64,000 nt of DNA, taken from assembly GCA_910589655.1 (NCBI GenBank), contig CAJUTJ010000143.1, positions 9,782-73,781 on the forward strand. The letters run 5' to 3'. This document shows, piece by piece, positions 53,572 through 61,874 of this stretch. The DNA is from an uncultured Acetatifactor sp. Lineage in GTDB: Bacteria > Bacillota > Clostridia > Lachnospirales > Lachnospiraceae. Every line of letters starts with the position of its first letter. The first letter of the stretch is position 1. Under the pieces are notes generated by a model. It did no database searches, was not told the origin of the DNA, and saw only the letters and a program-made list of their open reading frames with translations. A program made the translations under genes and the position numbers.

Positions 53572-54295
53572 GATGTTAATTGATGCACATGTTCATACAT
53601 TGGCTAGCGGCCATGCATATAGCTCATTGTATGAAGTTGCCGAAAATGCCAAAGAGAAGGGCTTGCAAGCAATTTTTGTTGCTGAACACGGACCGGCAAT
53701 GGAAGGAACTGTACATGATTATTATTACCATAACTATTGTACTGTTCCAAGGCAATATAAGGGAGTTCGCTTATTCATGGGATGTGAGGCTAATATTTTG
53801 GATAACAAGGGAACAATAGACTTATCGGAGCGAGCGGTTCAAGAATGCGATATTATAATTGCGTCACTACACGATAGATGTATTCAAGCAGGTTCAAAGG
53901 AAGAGAATACAAAAGCAATTATTAATGTGATGAAAAATCCTGCCATTAGTATTATCGGGCATCCGGATGATTCACGATTTCCATTAGATTATCAAGAGAT
54001 CGTGAAAGCAGCAGAATATTATAATGTTTTATTGGAAGCTAATAATAGTTCTTTACTGGGAAATTGTTACAGGCAAGATACAAAACGGAATATAATTAAA
54101 TATTTATCTTTATGTATGAAATATAATGTAAAAATATCATTAGGCAGTGATGCGCATATATGTGATAACGTTGGAAGTTTATCTGAAATTATCCTTCTAT
54201 TGAATAAAATGGAATTTCCAAGTGAATTAATTATAACGCAAAATATATCACAATTTGAGACATATTTGATTACTAAGATGAACAAAAATAAGTAA
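53555..54295 (+). CDS. PHP-domain phosphatase (YcdX-like)
   Basis: 246 residues. Metal-binding motifs run in the expected order: DAHVHT (Asp10, His12, His14), AEHG, CEAN, ASLH, GHPDD, EANN and SDAH. TTG 53555 is preferred because AGAGGGA lies 8 bases upstream; ATG 53573 has no site. PHP enzymes of this group hydrolyse sugar phosphates. In this block no classical inositol monophosphatase is present, so it may remove phosphate from inositol 3-phosphate or a phosphorylated intermediate. That role is inferred. Confidence 0.85.
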   Translation: MIQKDKMLIDAHVHTLASGHAYSSLYEVAENAKEKGLQAIFVAEHGPAMEGTVHDYYYHNYCTVPRQYKGVRLFMGCEANILDNKGTIDLSERAVQECDIIIASLHDRCIQAGSKEENTKAIINVMKNPAISIIGHPDDSRFPLDYQEIVKAAEYYNVLLEANNSSLLGNCYRQDTKRNIIKYLSLCMKYNVKISLGSDAHICDNVGSLSEIILLLNKMEFPSELIITQNISQFETYLITKMNKNK

Positions 54296-54325
54296 CATTT
54301 TACATTGTTAAAATCGGGGGTGTCT

Positions 54326-54907
54326 ATGGAGTACAATTTTGATTGGGATTATTTTGATAACCCTACTTCAAAATCAGGGTATCAAGGTTATTACTATGAT
54401 TATACAGGCGAGGGAGAACAATTGCCTTGGAAAGCTGTGGCAAGATATATAAAGAATAATTTGTGTTCTGGCAGTGTCTTGGACATAGGTTGTGCAAAAG
54501 GATATCTGGTGTTTGAAGCAGAACAAATAGGTTTAAAGGCATTTGGCTATGATATAAGTACTTATGCAATTCAACATGCAATATCAAGAAACTGTATAGT
54601 GAAAGACATATGCCATGGTATTCATAAAAAATTTGATGTTATAGTTGCATTGGGGACTCTGATATATATAGAAGAAAATAAAATTGATAAGGTATTAAAA
54701 AATATATTTGATTATGCAGGCAATTATTTTGTTTTTTCGGCATATTTTCAGGGGGGGAAACAAAACGTTAAAGATAAACAAAGGAAAATAACGAAAACGA
54801 AATTATGGTGGATAAGAAAAATAATGAAGGCAGGTTTTAGGCTGTATGAGGAAAAAGAGTGGGGGATCGTTTTTTATACAGTAAAGGAGAATAGGACGGA
54901 TGTATAA
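54326..54907 (+). CDS. SAM-dependent methyltransferase
   Basis: 193 residues. Class I Rossmann fold: motif I VLDIGCAKGYL (~51-61), acidic post-I strand FGYDIS, and motif IV-like VIVALGTLIYIE. ATG 54326 is preceded by CGGGGGTG. Probably N- or O-methylates a sugar or cyclitol. It overlaps the next gene by 8 bases. Confidence 0.85.
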   Translation: MEYNFDWDYFDNPTSKSGYQGYYYDYTGEGEQLPWKAVARYIKNNLCSGSVLDIGCAKGYLVFEAEQIGLKAFGYDISTYAIQHAISRNCIVKDICHGIHKKFDVIVALGTLIYIEENKIDKVLKNIFDYAGNYFVFSAYFQGGKQNVKDKQRKITKTKLWWIRKIMKAGFRLYEEKEWGIVFYTVKENRTDV

Positions 54908-56048
54908 GGACAAGAGAATAGTATTGCATATTTTAGAACCGGAACCAGAAGGGGAAATAGGGGGAGCAGATACTCATGTATTAAACTTGTGCATTGCTCA
55001 AAAAAAATATAGCGTGTTTTTTCCGGTAGTTATGATCAATCAAAATAATGATTTTTATAATAAACTTCAAAATAATGGAATTACATGCATCAATTTATGT
55101 GATTTAAAAAGAAAGAAAAAAGATGTAGTCAAAAGATTAAGAGATTTACCTATTTGGAGTAATTTGGAGCTCATACACAGCCATCAATATGATGCAAATT
55201 ATATTACTGTATTGTTAAAGATAATATATCGAGATAACTGGATGAAAATACCAACAATAATGACATGCCATGGATGGGTTGAGATTTCTTTACAAAATAA
55301 AATAAAAACTTTTTTTGATTTTTATACATATAAATACGCTGATGGTATCATTACAACTTGTGAGAGAGATGTCAAAAGACTTTTGGCAAGAAAAAATGCT
55401 AAAGATAAAGAGATTATTACAATACAAAACGGTGTTAAGGTAGTAACGGTGTCGAATGTTAATAAAAATGAACTAAAAATGAAATATAACCTACCTTTAA
55501 ACAAAATCATTATAGCTGCGGTTGGGCGGTTGGCAAGTGAGAAGAGATTTGATGTTTTTTTGCATAATTGTAAAATAATATATCAAAAAAGAAAAGATGT
55601 GCATTTCGTAATTGTAGGAAGCGGTTCAAAAGAGAATGATTTGAAAAAAATAGCAGCAAATCTTGGCTTGAAACAAGTGGTAACATTCACTGGTTTAGTT
55701 GAAGATATGCAGGAAATGTATTCCTGTATTGATATATTAATAATTAGTTCAGACACGGAAACATCTTCAAGGGTTATGTTGGAAGGCATGTCATTTAAGA
55801 TTCCTGTTATTGCAACTTCTGTCGGGGAAATACCCAATATAATTAGAAACTGGGAAAATGGTATTATTGTACAGCGAAGAGATTATGAAGAAATGAGTAG
55901 TTGTGCACTTAGATTGTTGGATGAAAATAATTTATGTTACACTCTGGGTGAAAATGCATTAAAAACAGTTTGCGATTTTTATACAATAGAGAATATGCAA
56001 AAGAGAATAGAAGCTTTTTATTTAAGAATATTAAAGAATAGGAAATAG
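54900..56048 (+). CDS. GT4 glycosyltransferase
   Basis: 382 residues, GT-B. N-terminal GGADTHVLNLC and SHQYDANYI, C-terminal AAVGRLASEKRFDVFL, VGSGSKENDLKKIA, FTGLVEDMQEMY and SDTETSSRVMLEGMSFKIPVIAT with the E-x7-E element. Closest in kind to MshA/PimB-like or NeoM/BtrM-like N-acetylglucosaminyltransferases; which acceptor is used cannot be told. It overlaps the methyltransferase gene by 8 bases. Confidence 0.88.
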   Translation: MYKDKRIVLHILEPEPEGEIGGADTHVLNLCIAQKKYSVFFPVVMINQNNDFYNKLQNNGITCINLCDLKRKKKDVVKRLRDLPIWSNLELIHSHQYDANYITVLLKIIYRDNWMKIPTIMTCHGWVEISLQNKIKTFFDFYTYKYADGIITTCERDVKRLLARKNAKDKEIITIQNGVKVVTVSNVNKNELKMKYNLPLNKIIIAAVGRLASEKRFDVFLHNCKIIYQKRKDVHFVIVGSGSKENDLKKIAANLGLKQVVTFTGLVEDMQEMYSCIDILIISSDTETSSRVMLEGMSFKIPVIATSVGEIPNIIRNWENGIIVQRRDYEEMSSCALRLLDENNLCYTLGENALKTVCDFYTIENMQKRIEAFYLRILKNRK

Positions 56049-56098
56049 CCTCTTTTATGTATGTAAAATTGTAATTGAATTGGAGTTTTAATAATTTT

Positions 56099-56986
56099 AT
56101 GAGCAATAGTAGAATACTTTTTTATAATGTAAATCTTAATAAAATAGACATTGAAATAGAAATAAAAGATGAGGTTTTCATAATAAATGGCATTTCTCAT
56201 TATTTGTGTGAGATTGAATTAAAGTTTCTACAAGATATCATACATAAAATGAAAACACAATATAAGCATAATATTATTGTAAGCAATCTATATGATGAAG
56301 TTAGATCTAAGACAGAATATTTAGTATTTGCTTCTATATTTGATGAATATTTTTATGCTTATAATGAAGACATGCATACAAAAATAAATTTAACTTTTGA
56401 CTATGCTTTTCCGATATGCCATTGCCCAAAATCTTTTAGACGACAGATTCTTCAAAATCTGGATGAAGTAATCAAAAATAAATTGCTGGTTCTTTCTAAG
56501 GCAGATATTATTTTTTATGATTTGACTAAATGCAAAGACAAAATAGATAAGTTGTTTAGGAAACATTTTAAGAAGTATGGAAAGAATGAAATTGAAATCT
56601 GCAAAAATAAAGATGTAAATAGTATATTTAATTTTTGGAAACTATTTTGCAAGAAAAGATTTCAGGTGGAGATAACAAATGAGAAAATAAAAGTATTAAA
56701 AAATATATATCGAATAAATTGTTGCTATTGTCTGAATGTTTTCATTAAGAATCAATACTGTGTATCTACACTAATTCTCCAAGACGATGAAAATCAGATT
56801 ATTTATGGTATTTTAGCACCATGGCTGCTCGAATTCAAAAAATATAGACCGGGAATATTATCAATCTTTTGTGAAATGTGGACAGCCATAGAGTTGGGTT
56901 ATAAATATGCTTTGGGCTATGGAGAACAAGAATATAAGTTAAATTTACTTAAAGAATTGGCAGAAGCAGATATGGGACTGAAATAA
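56099..56986 (+). CDS. CelD/BioF2-like GNAT acyltransferase
   Basis: 295 residues from ATG 56099. The first ~130 residues are poorly recognisable. The C-terminal half has a GNAT_6-like pattern: KRFQVEITNEKIKVLKN, then LILQDDENQIIYGILAPW, KYRPGILSIFCEMWTAIELG and ALGYGEQEYK. Such enzymes transfer acyl or aminoacyl groups. In this block it may acylate an amine with an acid activated by the PaaK-like ligase. Weak GGAG site. Confidence 0.6.
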   Translation: MSNSRILFYNVNLNKIDIEIEIKDEVFIINGISHYLCEIELKFLQDIIHKMKTQYKHNIIVSNLYDEVRSKTEYLVFASIFDEYFYAYNEDMHTKINLTFDYAFPICHCPKSFRRQILQNLDEVIKNKLLVLSKADIIFYDLTKCKDKIDKLFRKHFKKYGKNEIEICKNKDVNSIFNFWKLFCKKRFQVEITNEKIKVLKNIYRINCCYCLNVFIKNQYCVSTLILQDDENQIIYGILAPWLLEFKKYRPGILSIFCEMWTAIELGYKYALGYGEQEYKLNLLKELAEADMGLK

Positions 56987-57016
56987 GATAACATGTATGA
57001 AAGGGATTAGATTAAA

Positions 57017-58201
57017 ATGATAAAATTAACGGATGAAAAAAGAAAAGAAATCATAAATATTTATGAATCTTCTTATTTTGGAAATGGATATACAAATCTT
57101 AAACGATACATTGAATATGAATCAGATTCTATAGAATTATTATATGGAATTTTAAAAAATGATGAGTTATGCGCTGTTCATATAGTTGCTGATGGAGATT
57201 TTAGGATTAGAAATAGAAAATTTAGTGGATATTACTTAAGCTATGCTGCTGTGCTGCCTCAATTCAGAGGGGCTGGATACGGAAGGCAGTTATTAAAAGA
57301 CACCATTAATATGGCAGATGAACAAGGAAAAGTACTTTTAGAAATGGACCCGTTTCAACATAGTTTTTATGAAGGCTTTGGATTTTCCACTGCATTTGAT
57401 AATTATTATTTATCTATTCCTCAGGAATTGATTCATACTTTTAAAATTAGAATAACAAATCAATTAGAGGGGGGATTTCTGAATAATAGTATAAAATATA
57501 TGGAAGAATACATTTTGTTAAAAAAATACTTTTTTGAGCGTTCTGCTTACAATGATAATTATTTAAACAAAATATATTGGAAATCAAGAATGTATGATTC
57601 CTTTCAATTTTATTATATAAATGATTTTGACGAAAAAGGTTATATACTTTATAAGATTCAGGATGATAATTTATCTGTATATGAAATGAAATATAATAAT
57701 AAAAAAGTTTTTATACTTTTGGTCAGTTTTATTACACTATATAAGAATTATGTGAAGACAATTAGTTTTGAAGCAGTTCCTTTAGACTTTTATAAAGAAA
57801 TAATGATAAAAGATTTTTGGAATAGCGGTCAAAAGGTTTGTTTTGAATATTATCCGATTCGAATGCTGAGGATATTAAATTTGGAATATATAGCTAAACA
57901 GCTTATTAAATGTCATTTAATCAATAATGAATTTTCGCTGTATATAGAAGATAAAATTCTGGAACGAAATAATAAAGTATTCGTTTTTAATTCTGATGGC
58001 GTATATGCCAGAGAAAAAAGCGAAAAATCAAATGGTAAAATTGACATTAAAGATTTTACTCAATTAATCACAGGTCATATGACAGCAGAAAATTTATATT
58101 ATCAAAATAAATTAGTGCTTTTTGATAATGATATGTATATTTTAAAAATGTTAGACGGATGTTTTCCTCCCCAAATTACTTTTTCTCCCGACCCTATGTA
58201 A
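57017..58201 (+). CDS. Eis-like N-acetyltransferase
   Basis: 394 residues. N-terminal GNAT: YLSYAAVLPQFRGAGYGRQLLKDT (acetyl-CoA P-loop), then YEGFGF. The middle is a second GNAT-like region, and the last ~100 residues resemble the SCP2-like Eis tail (DGVYAREKSEK, DFTQLITGHMTAENL). Overall length and three-part build match Eis, an enzyme that acetylates several amines of aminoglycosides. At the end of an aminocyclitol-like block it is a candidate self-resistance enzyme. Substrate is unproven. The last gene of the packed run. Confidence 0.8.
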   Translation: MIKLTDEKRKEIINIYESSYFGNGYTNLKRYIEYESDSIELLYGILKNDELCAVHIVADGDFRIRNRKFSGYYLSYAAVLPQFRGAGYGRQLLKDTINMADEQGKVLLEMDPFQHSFYEGFGFSTAFDNYYLSIPQELIHTFKIRITNQLEGGFLNNSIKYMEEYILLKKYFFERSAYNDNYLNKIYWKSRMYDSFQFYYINDFDEKGYILYKIQDDNLSVYEMKYNNKKVFILLVSFITLYKNYVKTISFEAVPLDFYKEIMIKDFWNSGQKVCFEYYPIRMLRILNLEYIAKQLIKCHLINNEFSLYIEDKILERNNKVFVFNSDGVYAREKSEKSNGKIDIKDFTQLITGHMTAENLYYQNKLVLFDNDMYILKMLDGCFPPQITFSPDPM

Positions 58202-58264
58202 AGCAAAATAGATGCCGATGCTTGAATAAAACAATAATATGCATTTCAATTGTAGATTGATTAT

Positions 58265-58302
58265 AGTATACTATAAATATTTAAAGATATTTATAGTATA
58301 CT
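58265..58302. promoter_or_regulatory. Perfect 16-bp palindrome between the Eis-like and RNA methylase genes
   Basis: AGTATACTATAAATAT (58265-58280), a 6-nt spacer, then ATATTTATAGTATACT (58287-58302). No T-run follows, so it may be a regulator-binding site or a stable RNA hairpin separating the two transcripts. Confidence 0.6.
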
Positions 58303-58442
58303 CGGTTCTGTGAATGAATAAGTTCATTTTCAAACACGCTCTAAAAGTCAGCAAGCATAAATTCTGTGCCGGAACGGCTTAGCAAGCTTTTAGGATCCAA
58401 TACTTGTTGAAGTATACCACAAAAATAATTAGGGAGGTTATA

Positions 58443-59441
58443 ATGGCGGAATACATATCAACTTTTACAACAGGATTTTCGGAAATTATTCCGAAAATTT
58501 TAAAAAATGAGCTTCCGGAAGCAAAAATAGTATCTCTTCTTGATGGATTAGTTTACTATCGGTATTCAAATAATGAGAGCAAAATTAACCAAGTTTTTGT
58601 GTTTAATAATAATTACCGAGTGATTAGAAGTTATAATGGCGAGAAATTGAATTTAAAAAGAATGGCAGGCGAAGCATTACGAATTAAAAAATTGCCGCGA
58701 TTCAACGAGTCTTTTCGAGTTAGGTATTCTGCCAATAATCAATTTGTGGCAATGGATAAAAATTTAACTAGGCAGATTGAAAGTAAAATTAGTAAAGAAA
58801 CACATGGTAAAATAGAACGCTTAAATCCTCAAACGGAGTATTGGTTTTTACTGAGAAGGGAAAATATCGGTTTTTTTTGTAGATTGTTAAGAAAAAGGGA
58901 AAAAACCGAGAAGAATCTTCATAAAGGAGAGCTGCGTCCTGAACTTGCGTACTTAATATGTAATACTGTTCCTGTTAAATCTAAACATGTAATTATGGAT
59001 CCATTTGCAGGTTATGGCGCTATACCAAATCAAATAATAAAACATTTAAGTTTTCAAAAATTGTATGTATCAGATATTGATAAAAGCAAGATTGAAAATA
59101 TGAAAAAAGGGAAATGGAATTTTAAAGACACAATTGATATTGCTTGCAGAGACGCTTTAAATATGGTAGATATTAGGGATAATTCGATTGATATAATTAT
59201 TACGGATCCTCCATGGGGGATTTTTGATAATATTGGTGATATTAATTTTTTTTATCATAAAATGATGGATGAATTTTGCCGGGTTTTGAAGGCTGACGGC
59301 AAATTAGTAATTTTATCTGCCAGAAAGAGGGAATTAGAGGATGTTATTAATGAAAAAGGGCTTTATATATATAAAAAGCTTGATACGCTTGTGAATGGGA
59401 AAAAGGCATCTGTATATGTGATGACAGTATGTAAATTGTAG
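58443..59441 (+). CDS. RNA guanine-N2-type methyltransferase (Trm14/TrmN-like)
   Basis: 332 residues from ATG 58443 (AGGGAGGT upstream). C-terminal methylase: DPFAGYGAIPNQI (Asp186), IIITDPPWG (Asp255-Trp258), then FYHKMMDEFCRVLKADGKLVI. The N-terminal ~150 residues may form a THUMP-like RNA-binding part. The DPPW motif is typical of exocyclic-amine methylation. Beside an aminocyclitol-type block it may methylate rRNA as self-resistance, although a housekeeping tRNA/rRNA role is not excluded. It stands alone after the palindrome. Confidence 0.78.
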   Translation: MAEYISTFTTGFSEIIPKILKNELPEAKIVSLLDGLVYYRYSNNESKINQVFVFNNNYRVIRSYNGEKLNLKRMAGEALRIKKLPRFNESFRVRYSANNQFVAMDKNLTRQIESKISKETHGKIERLNPQTEYWFLLRRENIGFFCRLLRKREKTEKNLHKGELRPELAYLICNTVPVKSKHVIMDPFAGYGAIPNQIIKHLSFQKLYVSDIDKSKIENMKKGKWNFKDTIDIACRDALNMVDIRDNSIDIIITDPPWGIFDNIGDINFFYHKMMDEFCRVLKADGKLVILSARKRELEDVINEKGLYIYKKLDTLVNGKKASVYVMTVCKL

Positions 59442-60025
59442 AGTTATCTATTGTCTATATCAAAAAGCCTTCAACTTGCTTTGTGTGGTGGCTGGTTTAT
59501 TATATGAAGTGAGTTGTGAAATTTAAAAATGCAGCTATTTCTATTTCTCACAGACTGTCTGCCGTAATCATGGTAGATATAATATTCATGTTTGAAAACA
59601 GAGAAAGTATTGACAGGGAAGCATAATGATCGGATGGATCCACAGGTCGCTGTAAGCCCCCTTAAAGGGGGCTTGGTTTTGTGTGCCTGAAAAGCATTCC
59701 CCCTGTTTGAATTTCTTACTTCGTGGCCTGCTGAGCCTTTTAAATTGAGACTTGCATTTCCAAAAGTTGACGCACATTCTGGGGAATGTGTTTTTCAAAC
59801 ATGCTTTAGTTTGCTTTAAAACAGGTACAAAAGTTATAGCCATTATGTGCAATAGAGGATTTTACGTTTCTAAATAAACAAATATATTAATGTAGAGAGT
59901 AAAGTGTAAAAACGCCATCAGTTTATTGTGTTTTCAAAAAAGTTTTTGTAGAAGCATAATTGAAATGTGGGTAAAACAAAACATTTATATTAATTGGAGA
60001 ATGAATTCCAAAGGAGAGAAAAAGG
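59442..60025. other. Gap before the ABC exporter
   Basis: Contains AAGCCCCC/GGGGGCTT (59654-59674) followed by GGTTTTG, a probable terminator for the RNA methylase. Nothing else recognised; a minus-strand frame at 59586-59852 is not supported by a start signal. Confidence 0.45.
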
Positions 60026-61873
60026 ATGTTCATACTAAAGAAGCGACAGTATACATGGCTGGATATGTATAAAATCCCATTTAGCTGTACACCTGCAGCT
60101 GCCACGGTGGTTACACTGCAAAAAGCCCTCACGGCACTGGTGAATGTACTTCAAGTTATTGTAGTTGCCAATTTTTTGGATGGAATGATTTCATTTTTAA
60201 TGAATCAAAGCATGGAGGAAGGATTTTCCCTGTGGTTTATCCTGATGCTTTTGATGGTTAGCTGGAAGAGGGTATCATACCATATCGGAAGGGTGTTTAC
60301 CGATCAGATAATTATTAAGGGTAATCAGCAAGTCGCACGGGAATTTTTGAAGAAACGTGCAAAATTGGAGTATCCATTGTTGGAGGAACCGGAGACAGAG
60401 GAACTTATCAACCGGGTGACAGACAAGCTGGAAAATAAGATAAATCAGATGCTTCAGAGCTTCTTGAATTTTTTTGTGATTTATATTCCGCGAATTGTTG
60501 GCGTCCTTTTAATAATTGCTGCCCATGTCTGGTGGCTTGCTGTTGTGGTCTTGGTCATGACAATTCCTTTAATTATCCTTTCCATGCGAGGCGGTAAGAA
60601 CATATATTATGCCAATAAAGAAGCTGCAGTGCACGAAAGACGGCATAAGTATCTTTTCGGTCTGCTGACAGGAAGGGAGACTGTGGAAGAAAGAAGCTTG
60701 TTTGCATATGGAGAGGCTGTTAACAGGCAATGGCATGGCAGGTACGAGGCGGCGCGAAAGATTAATATGAAAGCAGAAGCGGTCTATTCGGCAAGTATGC
60801 ATGGAGGGAGCATTATTACCGGCATTTTTGCAGCAGCGATTTCACTGATTATGATTCCTCTTACTGCTTCCGGTGCCCTTAGTGTGGGTATGTTTATTTC
60901 CTTGTCTACGGCTGTATATGATTTGGTGAATCTGGTTGGGAGGGATCTGACAAAGCAGGTATCTCAAATGGCAAAATATGTAGAATATATGAAAGATGTA
61001 ACTGCTTTTGCAGCATTGCCCGAGCGGGAGGAAGACACGCTGATACAAACACGGGAATGTCAGAAGCTTCCGGAAATGGAGACCTTAGTATTCAGCCATG
61101 TGACTTTCTGTTATCCGGGTTCAGAGACTCCTGTTCTAAATAATTTTTCTATGGAGCTGAAAAAGGGAGTCCATTACGCTGTTGTGGGAGAAAATGGAAC
61201 GGGCAAGTCTACTTTGGTAAAACTGATGATGGGTCTGTACCGGGATTATGATGGAGAAATCTTGTATAATGGCCGGGAACTGCGCACTTTTTCGGAAGAA
61301 CAATGGTTTGGGATCTTTTCTTGTGTCTTTCAGGATTTTGCCAAGTATTTTTTGTCTATTGGGGAAAATATTTGCTTGGGAACGAGGAGAATGGATTTAG
61401 ACGAAGAAAAAATATCAGCATTTGGCAGCGCTTATATGCAAGCTGCGGCACAACAGATTGGCATTCATGATACTATTCTTGCACTGAAACACGGATATGA
61501 GACACGGCTGGGAAAACTGGATGAAGATAGCATAGATTTGTCTGGGGGGCAGTGGCAGCGGATTGCCATGGCGAGAGCTTTGATGAATCATGCGCCGGTA
61601 CTTTTACTGGATGAACCCACCGCAGCACTGGATCCCGTAAGTGAGAGTCAATTATATGAAAAGTTTGGGGAGATCAGCAGAAATCATACAACTATTTTTA
61701 TCAGCCATAGACTGGGATCTACCAAGTTATCTGACCATATTTTTGTTTTAAAGGACGGCTGCATACAAGAACAGGGCAGCCACAAGGATTTGATGGCTAA
61801 ACGAGGAATTTATGCCGACATGTATGAAACGCAGCAGAGCTGGTATACCAAAGAGAAAGGAGGAGAAGTATAG
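60026..61873 (+). CDS. ABC transporter, fused permease/ATPase (subunit 1)
   Basis: 615 residues. Six membrane helices in the first ~320 residues, then an ATPase domain: Walker A GENGTGKST (~388), signature LSGGQWQRIAMARAL, Walker B VLLLDEPTAALD, switch His in FISHRLGST. A half-transporter of the heterodimeric export type. It pairs with the next gene, which starts 1 base after its stop. Export of the product of the preceding block, or of a peptide or drug, is possible. ATG 60026 with AAGGAGAGAAAAAGG upstream. Confidence 0.93.
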   Translation: MFILKKRQYTWLDMYKIPFSCTPAAATVVTLQKALTALVNVLQVIVVANFLDGMISFLMNQSMEEGFSLWFILMLLMVSWKRVSYHIGRVFTDQIIIKGNQQVAREFLKKRAKLEYPLLEEPETEELINRVTDKLENKINQMLQSFLNFFVIYIPRIVGVLLIIAAHVWWLAVVVLVMTIPLIILSMRGGKNIYYANKEAAVHERRHKYLFGLLTGRETVEERSLFAYGEAVNRQWHGRYEAARKINMKAEAVYSASMHGGSIITGIFAAAISLIMIPLTASGALSVGMFISLSTAVYDLVNLVGRDLTKQVSQMAKYVEYMKDVTAFAALPEREEDTLIQTRECQKLPEMETLVFSHVTFCYPGSETPVLNNFSMELKKGVHYAVVGENGTGKSTLVKLMMGLYRDYDGEILYNGRELRTFSEEQWFGIFSCVFQDFAKYFLSIGENICLGTRRMDLDEEKISAFGSAYMQAAAQQIGIHDTILALKHGYETRLGKLDEDSIDLSGGQWQRIAMARALMNHAPVLLLDEPTAALDPVSESQLYEKFGEISRNHTTIFISHRLGSTKLSDHIFVLKDGCIQEQGSHKDLMAKRGIYADMYETQQSWYTKEKGGEV

Positions 61874-61874
61874 G

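Noticed and set aside
44497..56986. Mycothiol pathway
   Set aside because: MshC-like cysteine ligase is absent, and carbamoyltransferase, ligase and GT1 have no place in it.
59586..59852. Minus-strand frame of 88 residues
   Set aside because: No start signal and overlaps a GC-rich hairpin; no homology recognised.
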